Of a DNA stretch of 64,000 nucleotides, positions 33,785-45,813 are shown piece after piece; position 1 is the first letter of the stretch, and each line of letters begins with the position of its first letter. The position numbers and the translations under genes are program-made. Below the pieces are notes generated by a model, which had not been told where the DNA came from, did not search any database, and saw only the letters and a list, made by a program, of their open reading frames with translations. The stretch is from Myotis daubentonii (lineage: Eukaryota > Chordata > Mammalia > Chiroptera > Vespertilionidae): contig NC_081841.1 in the NCBI RefSeq assembly GCF_963259705.1, positions 28,571,244 through 28,635,243 of the forward strand. Direction: 5' to 3'.

Positions 33785-35782
33785 CTCATACCCTCTCTCC
33801 TTTCTCTTTTCAGAGGTAACTTCTGTAACCCAAAAAGGTAGGAACGAGGGGAAAGGTCAGTGTCTCCAAGTCTCCAGCATATCATTTGAAGAAATCTTAG
33901 GACCTCTGCCCCAGAAATCCCATGAAGCCATTTGGCCCCCCCACTGCTGCCTTGCTTTAGTGGCATAGAAGAAAGGCCTATAAAGATATGCCTGGAATAC
34001 AAGGATCCCTATGAATCTTGTTGATTGCTGACTGAATGGGTGTAAATGCTGTTTCCCAGGGTTCCAGAAGGGAGTCTGTTGTCACTTTTTTTGCATTCCC
34101 CAAATCATTCAATAATTGTATTCTTCTTTCCACTCTCTTTGAAACGAACCCTGGAAATGGGAGTGAAGAGAAAAGGATGCGGCCCCTTCTAAGAGACCTT
34201 GCAAGAATGATTCTAGATCTCCAAGGACTTGCTATATCCATGTATTCACTTGAAGAGGCTGCCCAATGTCCCACCTTGTTTGGTCAAATTATAGCCATCT
34301 TTCAGGGTTTAGATGAGACTTATTCCTTGATTTGTCCCTGGACTGTGTACCCCAGGAGAAGTCCTTCCTGTCTTCATCACATTCGTATTATTAGGTGTCG
34401 AACTTGGTATGCCATCAGTCAGCATATATCTTTGAAATAATTAATGTGACCGTGAATAATTGAACTATTTGAATCAGGCTGTTTTGACATTTCAGAGGGT
34501 TACTGGTTTTTCTAGAGTTTCTCAGTTCAGTTATCTCAGAAGACAGGAAGTAGTGTTTTAGGCATGGCTACATCTTTGCATATCTGAAGATAGGGGTTTA
34601 AGAGGAAAAGACTACTATTCCTAAGTAACTGTCCCTTTTACAGCCAAACAAAGGGAGATGATCTGGTTTTAGGATGTTATTTATTTAACTTTTCCAGTAA
34701 CTGGTCTCCCCCCAAATATTTTTTGCACACATTTAAGGTCCTATTAGAGTGTTTTGGGACAATTGGAGATCTGACAAAGCCTGTAATCATATGTAAATTT
34801 TTAGTTTTATAACCAACAATCCATTTCTTAGAGTTCAGATTCCTCAGTGACCATAAACGACTTTGAAAGGAAAAATAACCCTCACCAACTAGTACAGGGA
34901 AATCTCCAAAGGACACTTTGCACAGTGAAGATTAGGAATGGCTGGTAAATCTTTAATGGGCAATTGGCTCCACTCTTCGTGGGTTTATGAGAACATCTGC
35001 ACCAAACTTAGTAAATTGAAATGTTCTGCATTCTGCTGAGAAGGGTCAACTTTTTCTTCTTTCTTCTCTTCCTCCTTTCCTGTTATCCTCCCTTTCTCCC
35101 TCCATTCTTTACTTTCTTTATTTTACTTTCTCTATTACACTTCTAGCCCCCATGTCTTTAATCTAAAGATTTGCACATTTAAAGTAATTGTACTTATGAT
35201 TGGCATGTGGGGGTAAGAAGAGTACTTATTTCCACTTGTTAAACCTCATCCATATCCAATTCAGCAATACATAGAAGCTAAATCTGGTTAGGAATGAAGA
35301 ATAAAATTCAAGGAAGATACCAGTAGACTGATATCTCCTCTGGACAGATGCCTTCCTTTTATCAGATACCAAAGGCAGACAGTTACTACACATTCTCAGA
35401 GTTAAGACAAAAATTCATCATGTGCATACAATATTTCCCCTTTATTACGTTGGGCTCAGCACAGTGTGGCAGTACAGCCAATAGGAAAGATGGGAATGAG
35501 AAGATGCTAGTCTTTTATTTTAGATTGGGGGCATACTATTTAGCTATAGTTTTGAAATCTGGAGCTTCTTTCACTAGGGCAAACATATACATTCAATATG
35601 GTTTTCATTTCCTATTGCTTTCCCTTAGTTTTGACAGTGGATCTTCCAAACATTAGATGAAAAACAAAACAAAACTGAATTATCAAGAATCATCTATTAA
35701 TGGGGGCAGAGGAAGGGAGCAGGCTAGAAGGGGTCAATGGGGTATAAAGGGGACATGTATAATACTTTTGAAACATGGAAAT
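33785..35782. other. Unique sequence; unexplained 134-codon frame
   Basis: No repeat family recognised. The plus frame 34036-34440 (134 codons) and the minus frame 33978-34274 overlap; neither shows a known domain. Probably chance, but it is the longest frame outside repeats here. A pyrimidine-rich tract covers about 35050-35110. Confidence 0.4.
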
Positions 35783-36347
35783 TGAAAATTGACCTGGAAC
35801 GCATGCTGTTCCCCTGGGCAGGGTACAATGATGGCTTCCTGGGTTCTTGTCCAGGTAGATTTGAAGAATGAAGTCACAGACAAAAGGTGGTATAGGAAAA
35901 AGTGGAAATTTATTGAGAAACAAGCACAGAATCCCACGTGGGGAGGGAGCAAGAGAACCTCACTAAGTCCCTTATTTTCTAAGGTTTATAAAGGCTGCAG
36001 TTCTGTGTGTCTTGATATCCCCTCTGATTGGTCACTATAGCAGATCCAGAGCCCAAATCTCGAGTGAGGTTCCCCTCTTCTTCTCCCTTATTGTTTTTCT
36101 ATTCCCTCTGGCCTGCCTCTTCCCTCTCTGAATGAGTGGCTTCCTTTCCTTTATTCTGTGAATGTATACATTCTGGCAGCTCCCTTATTCTGTGAATGTA
36201 TACCTTCTGCAGCTCTATTATTCTGTGAATGTTTACCTTTGGGCAGCTCCCAGCTTTGCAGCCCTGTGGTTCTCTCCCATGGACCCCCTAATTCCTAAAA
36301 CTTCCTAAACCTGCCTATTTTATCCCTAAAAATTCTTTTCACTTTCA
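35783..36347 (-). mobile_element. Solo LTR of an endogenous retrovirus (class I / ERV1-like)
   Basis: Minus-strand LTR with ends TGAAA and TTTCA. In LTR order it has U3 with three direct repeats of about 34 bp (each with 'ttattctgtgaatgt' on the plus strand, from 36151, 36185 and 36218), a CCAAT box (36027-36031), a TATAAA box (35985-35990) and an AATAAA signal (35909-35914). That U3-R-U5 spacing is typical of gammaretrovirus-like LTRs. No internal region follows. I could not confirm a target duplication, so the ends are approximate. Confidence 0.75.
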
Positions 36348-36364
36348 ACAATAAAGATTTTTTT

Positions 36365-36782
36365 AAAAAAAGAATCATCTGTTGAACATCCAATTGCATA
36401 TGTCACTGACATACTGATAGCTTTCACAACAAGCACACCTTAAACAAAAGTTTTTAGTATGGAATATTTCAAAGATACACAAAAATAGTGAGGATGGACC
36501 TAATCCCAACTTTAGTATTTATCCACTCATGGCCAAATTTGATTGATAAACTCTCACCACTTTCCATTACGCTAAATTATTTTGAAGCAAATAGTTATCT
36601 CAGCATCGTATCTATCAGTATTTCTATATGAATAGCCAAAGGATAAGAATTCTTTTAAAACAATGTAACTACTATGCCATTATTACACCTAAAAATTAAC
36701 AATAATTTCTTAATATTACCAAACATTGTCAGTGTTCAAATTTACTCCAGTGTTTTATAGTTTTAAGTATACAAGTATTTCA
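36365..36782 (+). mobile_element. Old L1 3' UTR relic (approximate)
   Basis: 'ttattttgaagcaaatag', 'aaaggataagaattctttt', 'cattattacacctaaaaatt' and 'cagtgttcaaatttactcc' follow an ancient L1 3' region. Diverged. Confidence 0.5.
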
Positions 36783-37705
36783 TCTCCTTAGTAAGTTTAT
36801 TCTTATTTTATTCTTTTTGTTGCTATTGTAAATGGGATTGTTTATCTAATTTTATTTTCAGAAAGTTTGTTTTTAGTATATAGAAATGCAACTAATTTTT
36901 ACTTGCTAATTTTGTAAGCTAAACATTTACTAAATTTGTTTATTAGTTATAACAGTTTTTTATTGAGTCTTTGGGATTTTCCATATATAAGATCTTGTCA
37001 TCTGCAAACGAGGACAATTTTATTTCTTCCTTTCTCATTTGGATGCCGTTTATTTCTTTATCTTGTCTACTAGCTATGGGTAGGATTTCTAATACTATAC
37101 TGAATAGAAGTGGCAAGAGTGACATCCTTGCCTTGTTCTTTTTAAAAAATATACTTTTATTTATTTCAAAGAGGAAGGAAGAGCAAGAGAGAGAGATAAA
37201 AAACATCAATAATGAAAGAGAATCATTGTTTAGCTGCCTCCTGCATGCCCCACACTGGGGATTAAGCCCGCAACCCAGGCATATGGCCTGACTGGGAATC
37301 AAATTGTGACCTCCTAGTTCATATGTCCATGCTCAACCACTGAGCCATGCCAACCAGGCTCCTTGCCTTGTTCTTGATCCTAGAGGAAAAGCTTTCAGTT
37401 TTTCACCACTGAGTTAGTGTTAGCTGTGGGCTTTCATATATTGCCTTTATTGTGTTGAGACCTTTTTTCATGGAAGAGTGTTAAATTTGTCACATGCTTT
37501 CTCTCCATCCATTGAGATAACCATGTGACTTTTATCCTTTATTTTGTTAATGTGGTGTATCAAATTAATTCATTTTCATATATTGAGCTTTCCTTGCACT
37601 CCAGGGATAAATCCCATTTGGTTTTAGTGATTCTTTTAATGTACTACTGGATTAGGTTTGCTAGTATTTTGTTGAGGATTTTTTGCATCTATATTCATCT
37701 GTCCA
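36783..37705 (-). mobile_element. L1 ORF2 reverse-transcriptase fragment split by a Ves SINE
   Basis: Minus-strand L1 ORF2. Translating the minus strand near 36970-37020 gives a FADD version of the reverse-transcriptase YADD motif, in '[14 protein letters not shown]'. The left flank of the SINE includes 'gatcttgtcatctgcaaacg' and the right flank 'ccatccattgagataacca', both standard reverse-complement L1 text. Frames are broken and truncated at both ends, so it is inactive. Confidence 0.85.
37141..37360 (-). mobile_element. Ves-type SINE inside L1
   Basis: Minus-strand SINE with A/T tail, GA body and a tRNA-like head ending 'catgccaaccaggct'. A perfect 15-bp duplication, ccttgccttgttctt, lies at 37126-37140 and 37361-37375 and belongs to the host L1. 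Confidence 0.95.
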
Positions 37706-37959
37706 TACAATCCTATCAGCATTTCCAATGTACAACAAAGAAAACCAGTGCTGAGAATTGTGCTCTGAATAAAAGATTGTATGGCCACATGAATTTAAAA
37801 AACTCTGAGTAACAAATACACTTTTAGTGATTCCCAATGTACAAAATACAGTTTCTGAGAAGTCCTAAACAAACCATACTAAATTGTTAGTTAAATTCAG
37901 TATTTGACTATGAACACTTTTCTTTTTCCTAATAATTCTTTGGAGAATCCAAACTCTAC

Positions 37960-38130
37960 TAAGCTATACTTAGAGTCAGAAGTACTGGAAGCTTCACCAG
38001 TTAAATAGGCATATATCTATGGAGAAGTTGCCTCACCTCTGTGGGCACAAATTTCCTCATTTATAAAATAAAAATTTGGCTAGATGTTCCTTAAAGTCTG
38101 TTTTATGTATAAATGTTTTATGACTCTAAA
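37960..38130 (+). mobile_element. MIR-family relic (approximate)
   Basis: 'gttgcctcacctctgtgggc', 'aaatttcctcatttataaaa', 'tggctagatgttccttaaag' and 'aaatgttttatgactct' follow a MIR/MIR3-like order. Confidence 0.55.
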
Positions 38131-38479
38131 GATAACAGTAATTTGAAGATCATAGTGTTAGTGAAAATTATAGAGGATACTAGCCACCAAGCTCCAAAGA
38201 AGCCCCAAATAGCCCTTGTAGAGAGTCACATGAAGAAGCCCATGTGGAGAGACACAGAGGTTCTTAGCCAATAGCCAGCATCAACTATTGGCCGGAATTC
38301 TCTCTCTTGCTATATATGTATATGCTACATGTATATGTATATGTATAACCCAAATATGTGGAGACATAGAGATCCACAAAAATCTGTTTTGTGGATCACA
38401 AATCCTCTATAACCTTGTGGTCATGTGTAGGAAATAAGGATGCTGGAGTAAAAGATGTCCTCAATGAGGCAAGTAGAGA
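38131..38479. other. No recognised feature
   Basis: Includes a short imperfect ATGTAT repeat at 38313-38347; otherwise unique-looking. Confidence 0.35.
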
Positions 38480-38494
38480 GGAAAGTATCCTTTA

Positions 38495-38722
38495 TTTTTT
38501 TATTTTTTAAAAATATGTTTTATTGATTTTTTACAGAGAGGAAGGGAGAGGGATAGAGAGTTAGAAACATCGATGAGAGAGAAACATCGATCAGCTGCCT
38601 CCTGCACACCCACCACTGGGGATGTGCACGCAACCAAGGTACATGCCCTTGACCGGAATCGAACCTGGGACCTTTCAGTCTGCCTGCCGACGCTCTATCC
38701 ACTGAGCCAAACCAGTTAGGGT
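38495..38722 (-). mobile_element. Ves SINE, complete
   Basis: Very similar to the copy at 5449-5670. Minus strand, with B box complement near 38659 and head end 'gagccaaaccagttagggt'. Perfect 15-bp duplication, ggaaagtatccttta, at 38480-38494 and 38723-38737. Likely young. Confidence 0.96.
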
Positions 38723-38737
38723 GGAAAGTATCCTTTA

Positions 38738-39980
38738 AGATGGACTTACTCATTAATGTGAAAAATCATTTACAATTTAGCATAAATTAGAAGTGAAAGC
38801 TGGAAGGAGAGAAATCCTTGGATTTTTTCCACCTGCTCATCTAGCCAGTGAACTTCATGGACAGTTATGCATTCAGGCTTCTTTGTCATGTAAGCCCTCT
38901 CTGTGCTACATATGGTGATCTGAGCTGGCCGTCTGGGATGTGACTCCTGCTTCAAGAGTAATAATAAAGTTTCTAGCACTCACTGTAGCTGTGGGAAGCA
39001 GACTGTTGTTGAAGTGTTATTATTAATGAAAATTACTGCTGGACAGCTTGAACTAGAGGATAATTTATTCTCCGTGAACTTCTAATTGCAGTAAAATGGT
39101 TCATTCACAGCCACACTTGTCCATCTTGTTTGTTCCTGTCGTTCAGGCATGGTTGGCTGTAATGAATTAAGGCAGAACTGCACAAGCTGCACCAGAAACA
39201 GAAGTCCGCATTTCTGGAGACACTGTGATACTGGTCAGAAAGGTTTAACCCATAAAAGAGAGGCTTGGGAAATGGTAAAACACATTCCAGCATGCTCATG
39301 GGGTCATAATCCATTCGTATGAAACGAGGCACCTACTGTGCGCAATGCAGTATGTCAAAATGGGAAGTCAGTGTTTCCAGATGGCCTCTCACTGTTCTCG
39401 CTTATGAAGCTCACACTTCCTTTCCACATTTCTGATAGAGAGGTCTTTCCCTTATTTTTTAAATTTAGCATATTCTTTCCACTCTATCATCTTGCTTTAA
39501 GAGATTGCTTTGGGAAAATGAAAATTGTCCATGATGATAAAATGTATATTTTCTTAGTAGTATCTTTGATGTTACAGTGTCTTCCTCCTGATTTTTGCCA
39601 CATTTCATCCTCACATTGATTCCATTTTCCTCCATCTTTTATGCCTGGCAGAATTGTTCCTTTCTCTTTGCATAAATGTCACTAAATGTGCTCCTGACTT
39701 GCTGCTACCACAGTAATAGGCATTTGTCATAGGCTATTGACTCATTACTGTATTTATATGAGGTTTGGTCACTTGTGGTTTAGCAGGCTTAAGAAACAAC
39801 CTGATTCCCAGCCAGTAAATGGATTCAAACCTGTCTAAGATGGATGATAGATTAGGGTTTGGGTGCTGTCATTATTTAATACTTAGTACAGTCTCTGAGT
39901 GAACTAGTGACAGTGTATCACCTTGGAATGTGATCTTGGCTGTCAAATAGCATCCATTCTAGACAACCTTAGTGGGACAC

Positions 39981-39985
<5 letters not shown>
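38738..39985. other. No recognised feature
   Basis: Unique-looking sequence; 69-93-codon frames have no domains. Confidence 0.35.
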
Positions 39986-40035
<50 letters not shown>

Positions 40036-40050
40036 AAGAGGCAGAGAGAT
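39986..40050. repeat. (GA)n microsatellite
   Basis: About 46 bp of pure GA followed by imperfect GAAA/GAGG purine repeats. Confidence 0.97.
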
Positions 40051-40505
40051 ACAGAGAGACCACATCTTGCCATCACAATCCATGATGATCCTTGACAATT
40101 TTGCACTCACTGGAGAACAGGCCTGGAGGAATTCCAGGGGATGCCTGTGTAAATGCTAAGGAAGTGGAGAGCCTAGTTGACCTCAGATTCCCATCTTGAT
40201 CCAATGATGACTGTTTTATTTGAGGAAAAGATGGTTTACATTGTGATTTAAAGAGCACTAAAAAAGTACCCATACAACCATTCTTAGATGTACTCACTCC
40301 CACAGAACCAGAAATTCTGCCTTTAGAGTTATACCTCTGAGTTTAAGCAGAAGACAGTAATTATCCACAAAAGGGGAGGGCATACTATAGAGATATTAAG
40401 AATCGCTATTGTTTCAATCCAGCAGTTACTGGATGGAAGGAGTTGTATTCTTGTTTATTGGGACAGAAAAAGGCTGAAATTCCTCCTGAGAATATTATAA
40501 GTATA
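40051..40505. other. No recognised feature
   Basis: Unique-looking sequence between the GA array and the large HeliBat. Confidence 0.35.
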
Positions 40506-41457
40506 CTAGAGGCCTGGTGCACGACATTCGTGCACTGGGGGTGGGGGGGGGTGGGGGTCCCTCAGCCCGACTGCACCCTCTCCAATCTGGGAGCCCTCAG
40601 GGGGGCCCTCTCCAGTTCAGGAGTTTCTGTCTGTCTTTGCAATCATATGAGCGAATTGTCTGAGACCCCCCAACTCAGTTTGGTTTGTTGCTCACAGAAT
40701 AATAGAGGCATTTTCTTTTCTTTGCTTCATTGGTGGAGATTTCCTGGAAGTTTTAGGATATCTCCCCTTTAATTTTTCCTAGACACTCTGATTTTACTTA
40801 TGTCTCTCATCTTTGCTTATCCTCCATCCCCCACCTCAATAGTAACTTGCTCCAGGCTCACTTTGCTCTAGTGTCTAGGAGATCCATCTGCCACCAGAAC
40901 TATGATTCCCAGCATTCCTAGTGCTCCCTGCACTCTGGGCTTCTGCTTCCAGTCCTGGGGCTGCCACCAGAACTACTATTCCCAGAATTCCTAGTGCTCC
41001 CCGTGCTCTTGGTTTTCCCTTCCTGCTCTGTCTTTGTTCCATGACCTCCCACTCTGCCAAGTCCTCCAAGCCTCCAGGCTCCCTCTCTGCTCTCTGTCTG
41101 GTGGCTTGGGGAGCCAAGTTCCCCAAGCTGCTCCACTCTCCGCTGGCTCTCCCACCCTGCTCTCTACCCGGTGGCTTCGGGGGTGTGGCTCTCTCGGTCG
41201 CTGGGAGTGACCGAGGCAGCCACACTCTGCAAGCCTCCAGCTCTCCTGCTCTGCTCTCCACCCGGTGGCTTGGGGGAGTGACTGAGGGAGCCACATCTCC
41301 CCAAGACACCAGCTCTCCTGCTCTGCTCTCTGCCCAGTGCCTGTGTATGCAAATTAACCTGCCATCTTTGTTGGGTCAATTTGCATACCCACTCCTGATC
41401 GGCTGGTGAGCATAGTGGGGACGGTCAATTTACATATTTCTCTTTTATTATATAGGA
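40506..41457 (-). mobile_element. HeliBat Helitron with GC-rich cargo, 952 bp
   Basis: CTAG end at 40506-40509 after host A 40505; hairpin 'gtgcacgacattcgtgcac' at 40517-40535; TC start as 'ga' at 41456-41457 before host T. Between HeliBat-like ends (40506-40625 and 41340-41457) lies about 700 bp not shared with the other copies here. It includes a 73-bp direct repeat holding two ZNF143-like motifs (40888-41033) and degenerate repeats around 'cccggtggcttggg' at 41090-41335. Long overlapping ORFs (162 and 144 codons) are low-complexity and unlikely to be genes. Confidence 0.9.
40899..40991 (+). promoter_or_regulatory. Two ZNF143-like (SBS) motifs in tandem
   Basis: 'actatgattcccagcattcc' (40899-40918) and 'actactattcccagaattcc' (40972-40991) resemble the promoter motif ACTACAATTCCCAGCATGC bound by ZNF143, with about three or four differences each. 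The spacing of 73 bp reflects the direct repeat. Function is inferred. Confidence 0.4.
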
Positions 41458-43631
41458 TTATAGACAATAGCTGTAATAGACGCAATTATGTAGAAAGGGC
41501 TAGCCCCTGGATTTGATAGCCAGACTCTTGGTCAAAATATTTACTTTGTCCATAGTGCTCATATAATCTTTGAAAACTGCTCATTGCTGGACTGGTTCAA
41601 GTAATAATGCTAAAGTTCTGTTCTCATAGAACAAGGAAACTTGACTGTTTTCAGAAGGGGTAATTCTCCTTCCTTCAATTTGTGAATCACACAATATTAA
41701 CAGGAAACTTTTGGGAATCATGAGCTGTTTTTTTTTTTTTTTGGTGATACCATTAATCTAATAGTCAATAAAACACTTTCAGAAACCAAGAGAATTAGAG
41801 GTTGGTCAGGGAGGAATGAATGCTATAAATCAAGATTACCTGAAGGGGATATGAGAGATAAGGGATTAAGCCAAGTACAGAGATAGCAAGGGGAAATATC
41901 CAAGAGCTTGGACAGATTTACCAATTTCTAGAAGTGGATTTCCGAGTGCTTTTCAAAAAAAATAAAGAAAAAATAACTCTGATGAAAACATTTTCATATA
42001 ATAAGAAATGGTTTCCTTAATTTTGTGTACGGCCTCAATATAGGGGCTTCTGGCTGCATTGGACGGCAGTGTTACAAGAAAGAAAGAGGAGAGAGATGTC
42101 CCTATCAGAAGCAGATGGGGTCAGACCTGTGCTCTGCAGGTCACAGACAACAATCCCAAATCCCCTGCCTTTCAGGTCTCAGCCATGGACAGAAATAGAG
42201 CACAGAAGGCGCTTATTAGGGAAGGCTTCATTTCCCCAATCTTTTCCAAGTGAAAAATAGAGCAAATGAGTGGCTGGGTGCAGACCCTTGGCACCGAGTG
42301 CCTGGGAGTAAATGGAACACCACAGGGACACAGAACCTTGCCCGCCGCTGATCATATTACCAGGGAAGTACAGTACAGACCCAGCAGGCTTCTGCAAACA
42401 ACGCATCCCTTTAAGTTAATTGGTGTTATAGAGAAGCTGAAATGCTCAGCTTATTTACAAAGCTACAGATTTATGTAAAGCAAAACCAATTACACTTAAT
42501 GCCTAAACTATTCCAGGTGCTCAGTGATAATGTTGCTAGGCACTAGAGGAGAAACTGCTGTTTGGATGCATCCCGTTCCGAATGGAAGCATGTGTACTTA
42601 CTGCAATTTAGCTAATCACGAGTGTCAACCTCAGTGTGAGAATTCTAAGCTCTTAGGATGTTTGCTTTGGGTCCACTTTATAATCCTGTAGATCTCTTTT
42701 CATCTCGAAGGACGAGTGAAAGCAGAATGAGCACTTTTTTTCTGTCATGATGTAGAAATTAAGAGAGGAAGGCACATTTGGGGGGAACAAACAAAATAAG
42801 GCCCTTTTTCTAATGATGAGAGAGACTGTTCGAGCTTCGCATGTGTACTAAGGTGAAGTGTTTACTAGTAAAGTTGTCTTGATCTTTTGGGTGTTCATTA
42901 AACTCAAGTTGCAAACTTGGCATTTAACCCTCTGTAACAAAGAAAGCATCTATGGCCTCTCAGGGGTTGGCCTCACTGTTTTGTCAGAGAACAAATGCTA
43001 GAAGATGACTGGAAGCAATAATTGGGCAAGAATTGTTGTCCGTAAGAGCTAGGTGTTTTCTTTTTTTCCACTTGTCTCTAAAACAAGCCAATGAACAAAA
43101 TATTGTTTGAGTAAGAGAAACACCTGGTGCTTTACAGCTGCTCTTTTGCAATAAAAAATGCATATCATTCCTAATCAAGATGAATAAATGTTTTATTCTA
43201 CAGATCTAAAATAATTTAGGTATACACAAGGGAGAGCGCTTAATTGCAGAATCATTTGCAATCGGCTGATAAACCCGCCTATCCTATCCAACATGAACTG
43301 TCCTGGAAGGCAGTGGTGCTTACACAAACTTTGGGGAACTTAACAAATAATATAGATGTGTTTGTTTAAACCACTGATTCTTGGAAAAAGATTGGGGTTA
43401 AGGCAGTCTGTGGTAGGAGCCAGAAGGTTCTCCTTAAGCAGGTGGTCTTCAATCAAAATTGGACATGCACTGCTACAAAGATATGGGGTGGTAGTTTTAT
43501 TTACTTTTTTTAGAAAACGAGCTTTCACATATTTTTGCCTATATAGGAAAAATCTCTCTTGGAAGACATTTTTCTGAATGTGTTTGAATTGGTAGCAATG
43601 GTGACTCAAAGATGCCATTTGGGTTAGGAAG
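41458..43631. other. Unique sequence
   Basis: T run at 41731-41747. No element recognised. The stretch 42430-42700 is repeat-free and AT-rich and could be conserved, though nothing in the sequence proves it. Frames of 60-75 codons are unsupported. Confidence 0.35.
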
Positions 43632-43843
43632 CAGTGGTTCTCAACCTTCTGGCCCTTTAAATACAGTTTCTCATGTTGTGACCCAGCCATAAAATTATTT
43701 TCGTTGCTACTTCATAAATGTAATGTTGCTACTGTAATGAATCATAATGTAAATATCTGATATGCAGGATGGTCTTAGGCAACCCCTGTGAAAGGGTCGT
43801 TCAACCGCCAAAGGGATCGCGACCCACAGGTTGAGAACCACTG
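43632..43843 (+). mobile_element. SPIN-type hAT transposon (non-autonomous)
   Basis: Ends 'cagtggttctcaaccttctg' and 'caggttgagaaccactg'. The interior shows the distinctive 'aaaattattttcgttgctac', 'aatatctgatatgcaggatg' and 'ggatcgcgacccacagg' of SPIN elements. No transposase frame. The flanking 8-mers do not match, so the duplication has decayed or was lost. SPIN is known from published work to have entered several tetrapod lineages, including vesper bats, by horizontal transfer. Confidence 0.9.
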
Positions 43844-45149
43844 GGGGATCCTGTAAGCATCTCTATTTGATTTGACTTGTTGCTCTCCTCTCAGCACTCA
43901 TTTAACCTTCCTTAATTTTTTTCTTTCCTTTAAGCTCAGTATTTGTACCACTTACATTCATTTTATAACTTCTTCAGCATGTGGGTATCTGCTCTTTGTT
44001 AAAATTCTTTATTTTAGTAACATTGCGTTTCAATTCTGAGAAAATTTCCTTAGTTCACATCTTGATAGTGTAACATCAAGATCCACTATAGTCAAATCAC
44101 ACGTAGATTTAGTATTTTCTCAGACATAGTATACGATTGCAATGCCTGGCATATAATAAATGCTCAATAAATATATTAAAAGGAAGAATATAACTAACAT
44201 ACTGTTATTTTGATTTTAATGGCACATTTACTAAACTCCAAAAAATATCACATATGTTGCTTATAATGGTTGAACCATTGTAAGAAGTTGTGAAATATTA
44301 TGATGTATGGGAAATTGTCATTTTGTTGTTGTATTCACTTAGACTTTGAAATTATTGTATTCTAATTGATAGCATATGAACGCAAAATCATACTAATTTA
44401 TTAGAGTCATAATTAGTCTTTGTAAATGTACACAAATAGTATTCATAAAGGCACTCCATACATATCAGCTCAAACTAAAATGCATAAAGTGTTCAGCTGA
44501 GGAAAACAATGAATACTTTGCTCATAAGACAGGTGGAATCAAATATAGTTTCATAGGGCTGTCTCCCAGAGATCAATACTGGAAGAAAATTCCCGTGTAC
44601 TGCCATAAAATTTCAGAGACTTTTCATGGAGGAGAAGTGTTTCTTCAAGATGACTTTCACTAATGTTCCCGGCGTTAAAATGATTTAGATTACAATATCT
44701 AAAAAAGAAAGAAAGAAGGCTTTTTTTAGGACCAGATGTATATGACTTGATAAATCATTTGCGTTTCTCCTGTGCTTGTGTACCTTTTATTACGGGGCCA
44801 TAGATACTGGCACAACAGTGATGATTATTTAAGAGGACTGCTCACCAAAAAGTCTTTTATAACCAAGGAAAGGAGGTTTAGTGAAGGTGTCTCACAAAGA
44901 CCTTTAGGTGGCGCTCTTTCACAACATGCAGTGGGTCTGACAGTGAGAAAGTGAAATGTGAGACCCTGTCACCTTTACAGATTTTGAGGCAGCCAGGTTG
45001 ACAGAAAGGTTCATCAGATGCACGGGGGATTTGTAAAGTTGGTGCTGAGACTATGTGGAAAACATCATTGTTGAAGAAGAAATCCATGAATATATTTCTA
45101 GAATGTGTGCCTTCTTCCTTGATCCAAGAAAGACCTGGCTTTCCTGAGT
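43844..45149. other. Mostly unique; short L2/MIR end
   Basis: A short L2/MIR tail, 'aatgcctggcatataataaa', lies at about 44140-44185. The rest is AT-rich with no recognised element. Confidence 0.4.
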
Positions 45150-45350
45150 GTCTTCAAAGTGCCAAGTACCATGCTCGGGTACTAACTATACTCACCCCAA
45201 CTTACTGAATTTTCACGACAGCCCTGGAAAGATGGAATCATCCCATTTCACAGGTATGGAAACTGAGGTTCTAAGAGGTGAGATAACTTGCTTAGGGTTC
45301 ATATGAATAGTAGTTGGCAGAGTCTGGATTTGGAATCAGAACTCATTGTT
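45150..45350 (-). mobile_element. MIR SINE relic
   Basis: Reverse MIR: 'gtgccaagtaccatgctcgg', 'cccatttcacaggtatggaa', 'gataacttgcttagggttca' and 'gcagagtctggatttggaat' in order. Confidence 0.75.
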
Positions 45351-45419
45351 ACTTGGAGTCCTGGCCTTTTCCTTCTATGTCATGCTGCCTCTAAAGACAA
45401 ACTATTTTCTTAAACACTT

Positions 45420-45545
45420 TTGAGTAAGCCTCAGGAGGATAGGAATCTAAGACTGCTTTATTTACTGCTTTTTCCTAGTGCCTTGACCAGTGCCTGGTAC
45501 ATAGCAAATGCCCGATATATATTTATTGAATAAACAAGTGAATAT
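45420..45545 (+). mobile_element. L2 LINE 3' end
   Basis: 'gactgctttatttactgctt', 'ccagtgcctggtacatagca' and 'atatatttattgaataaaca' match the L2 3' terminus. Confidence 0.7.
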
Positions 45546-45813
45546 GGATTATAAGTCCAATTTTATCAAGAACATATAAATTTCTGGGATCAGACATCTA
45601 TTTTTCGACTTGTGAAGGTTTTCAAAGCTGATTTCACCTTCTTTTCCTTCCCAATATGTTGCTAAAAATAGCTGTAAGAGAAGAATATTCATGGTCATTT
45701 ATATCTGACTTAAGTCACTTTCGATTGTTATAGGTTATACACAAAAGATCACTGCATCATTGGCAAAATAAGTGCAGTGATAGATATAAACTTAATAAGA
45801 TGTGTTTACAACA

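Noticed and set aside
33592..34002. 136-codon minus frame and its plus-strand counterparts
   Set aside because: Held open by the CT/GA microsatellite; poly-Glu-Arg or Leu-Ser runs are artefacts.
34036..34440. 134-codon plus frame
   Set aside because: No recognisable domain, and an overlapping minus frame of 98 codons suggests chance openness.
36943..37302. 119-codon minus frame with a reverse-transcriptase motif, as an active gene
   Set aside because: Its upstream part is SINE sequence and the L1 piece is truncated at both ends; a dead fragment.
40875..41409. ORFs of 144, 162, 101, 72 and 71 codons on both strands
   Set aside because: All lie in the repeated GC-rich cargo of one Helitron and overlap each other; no domain is visible.
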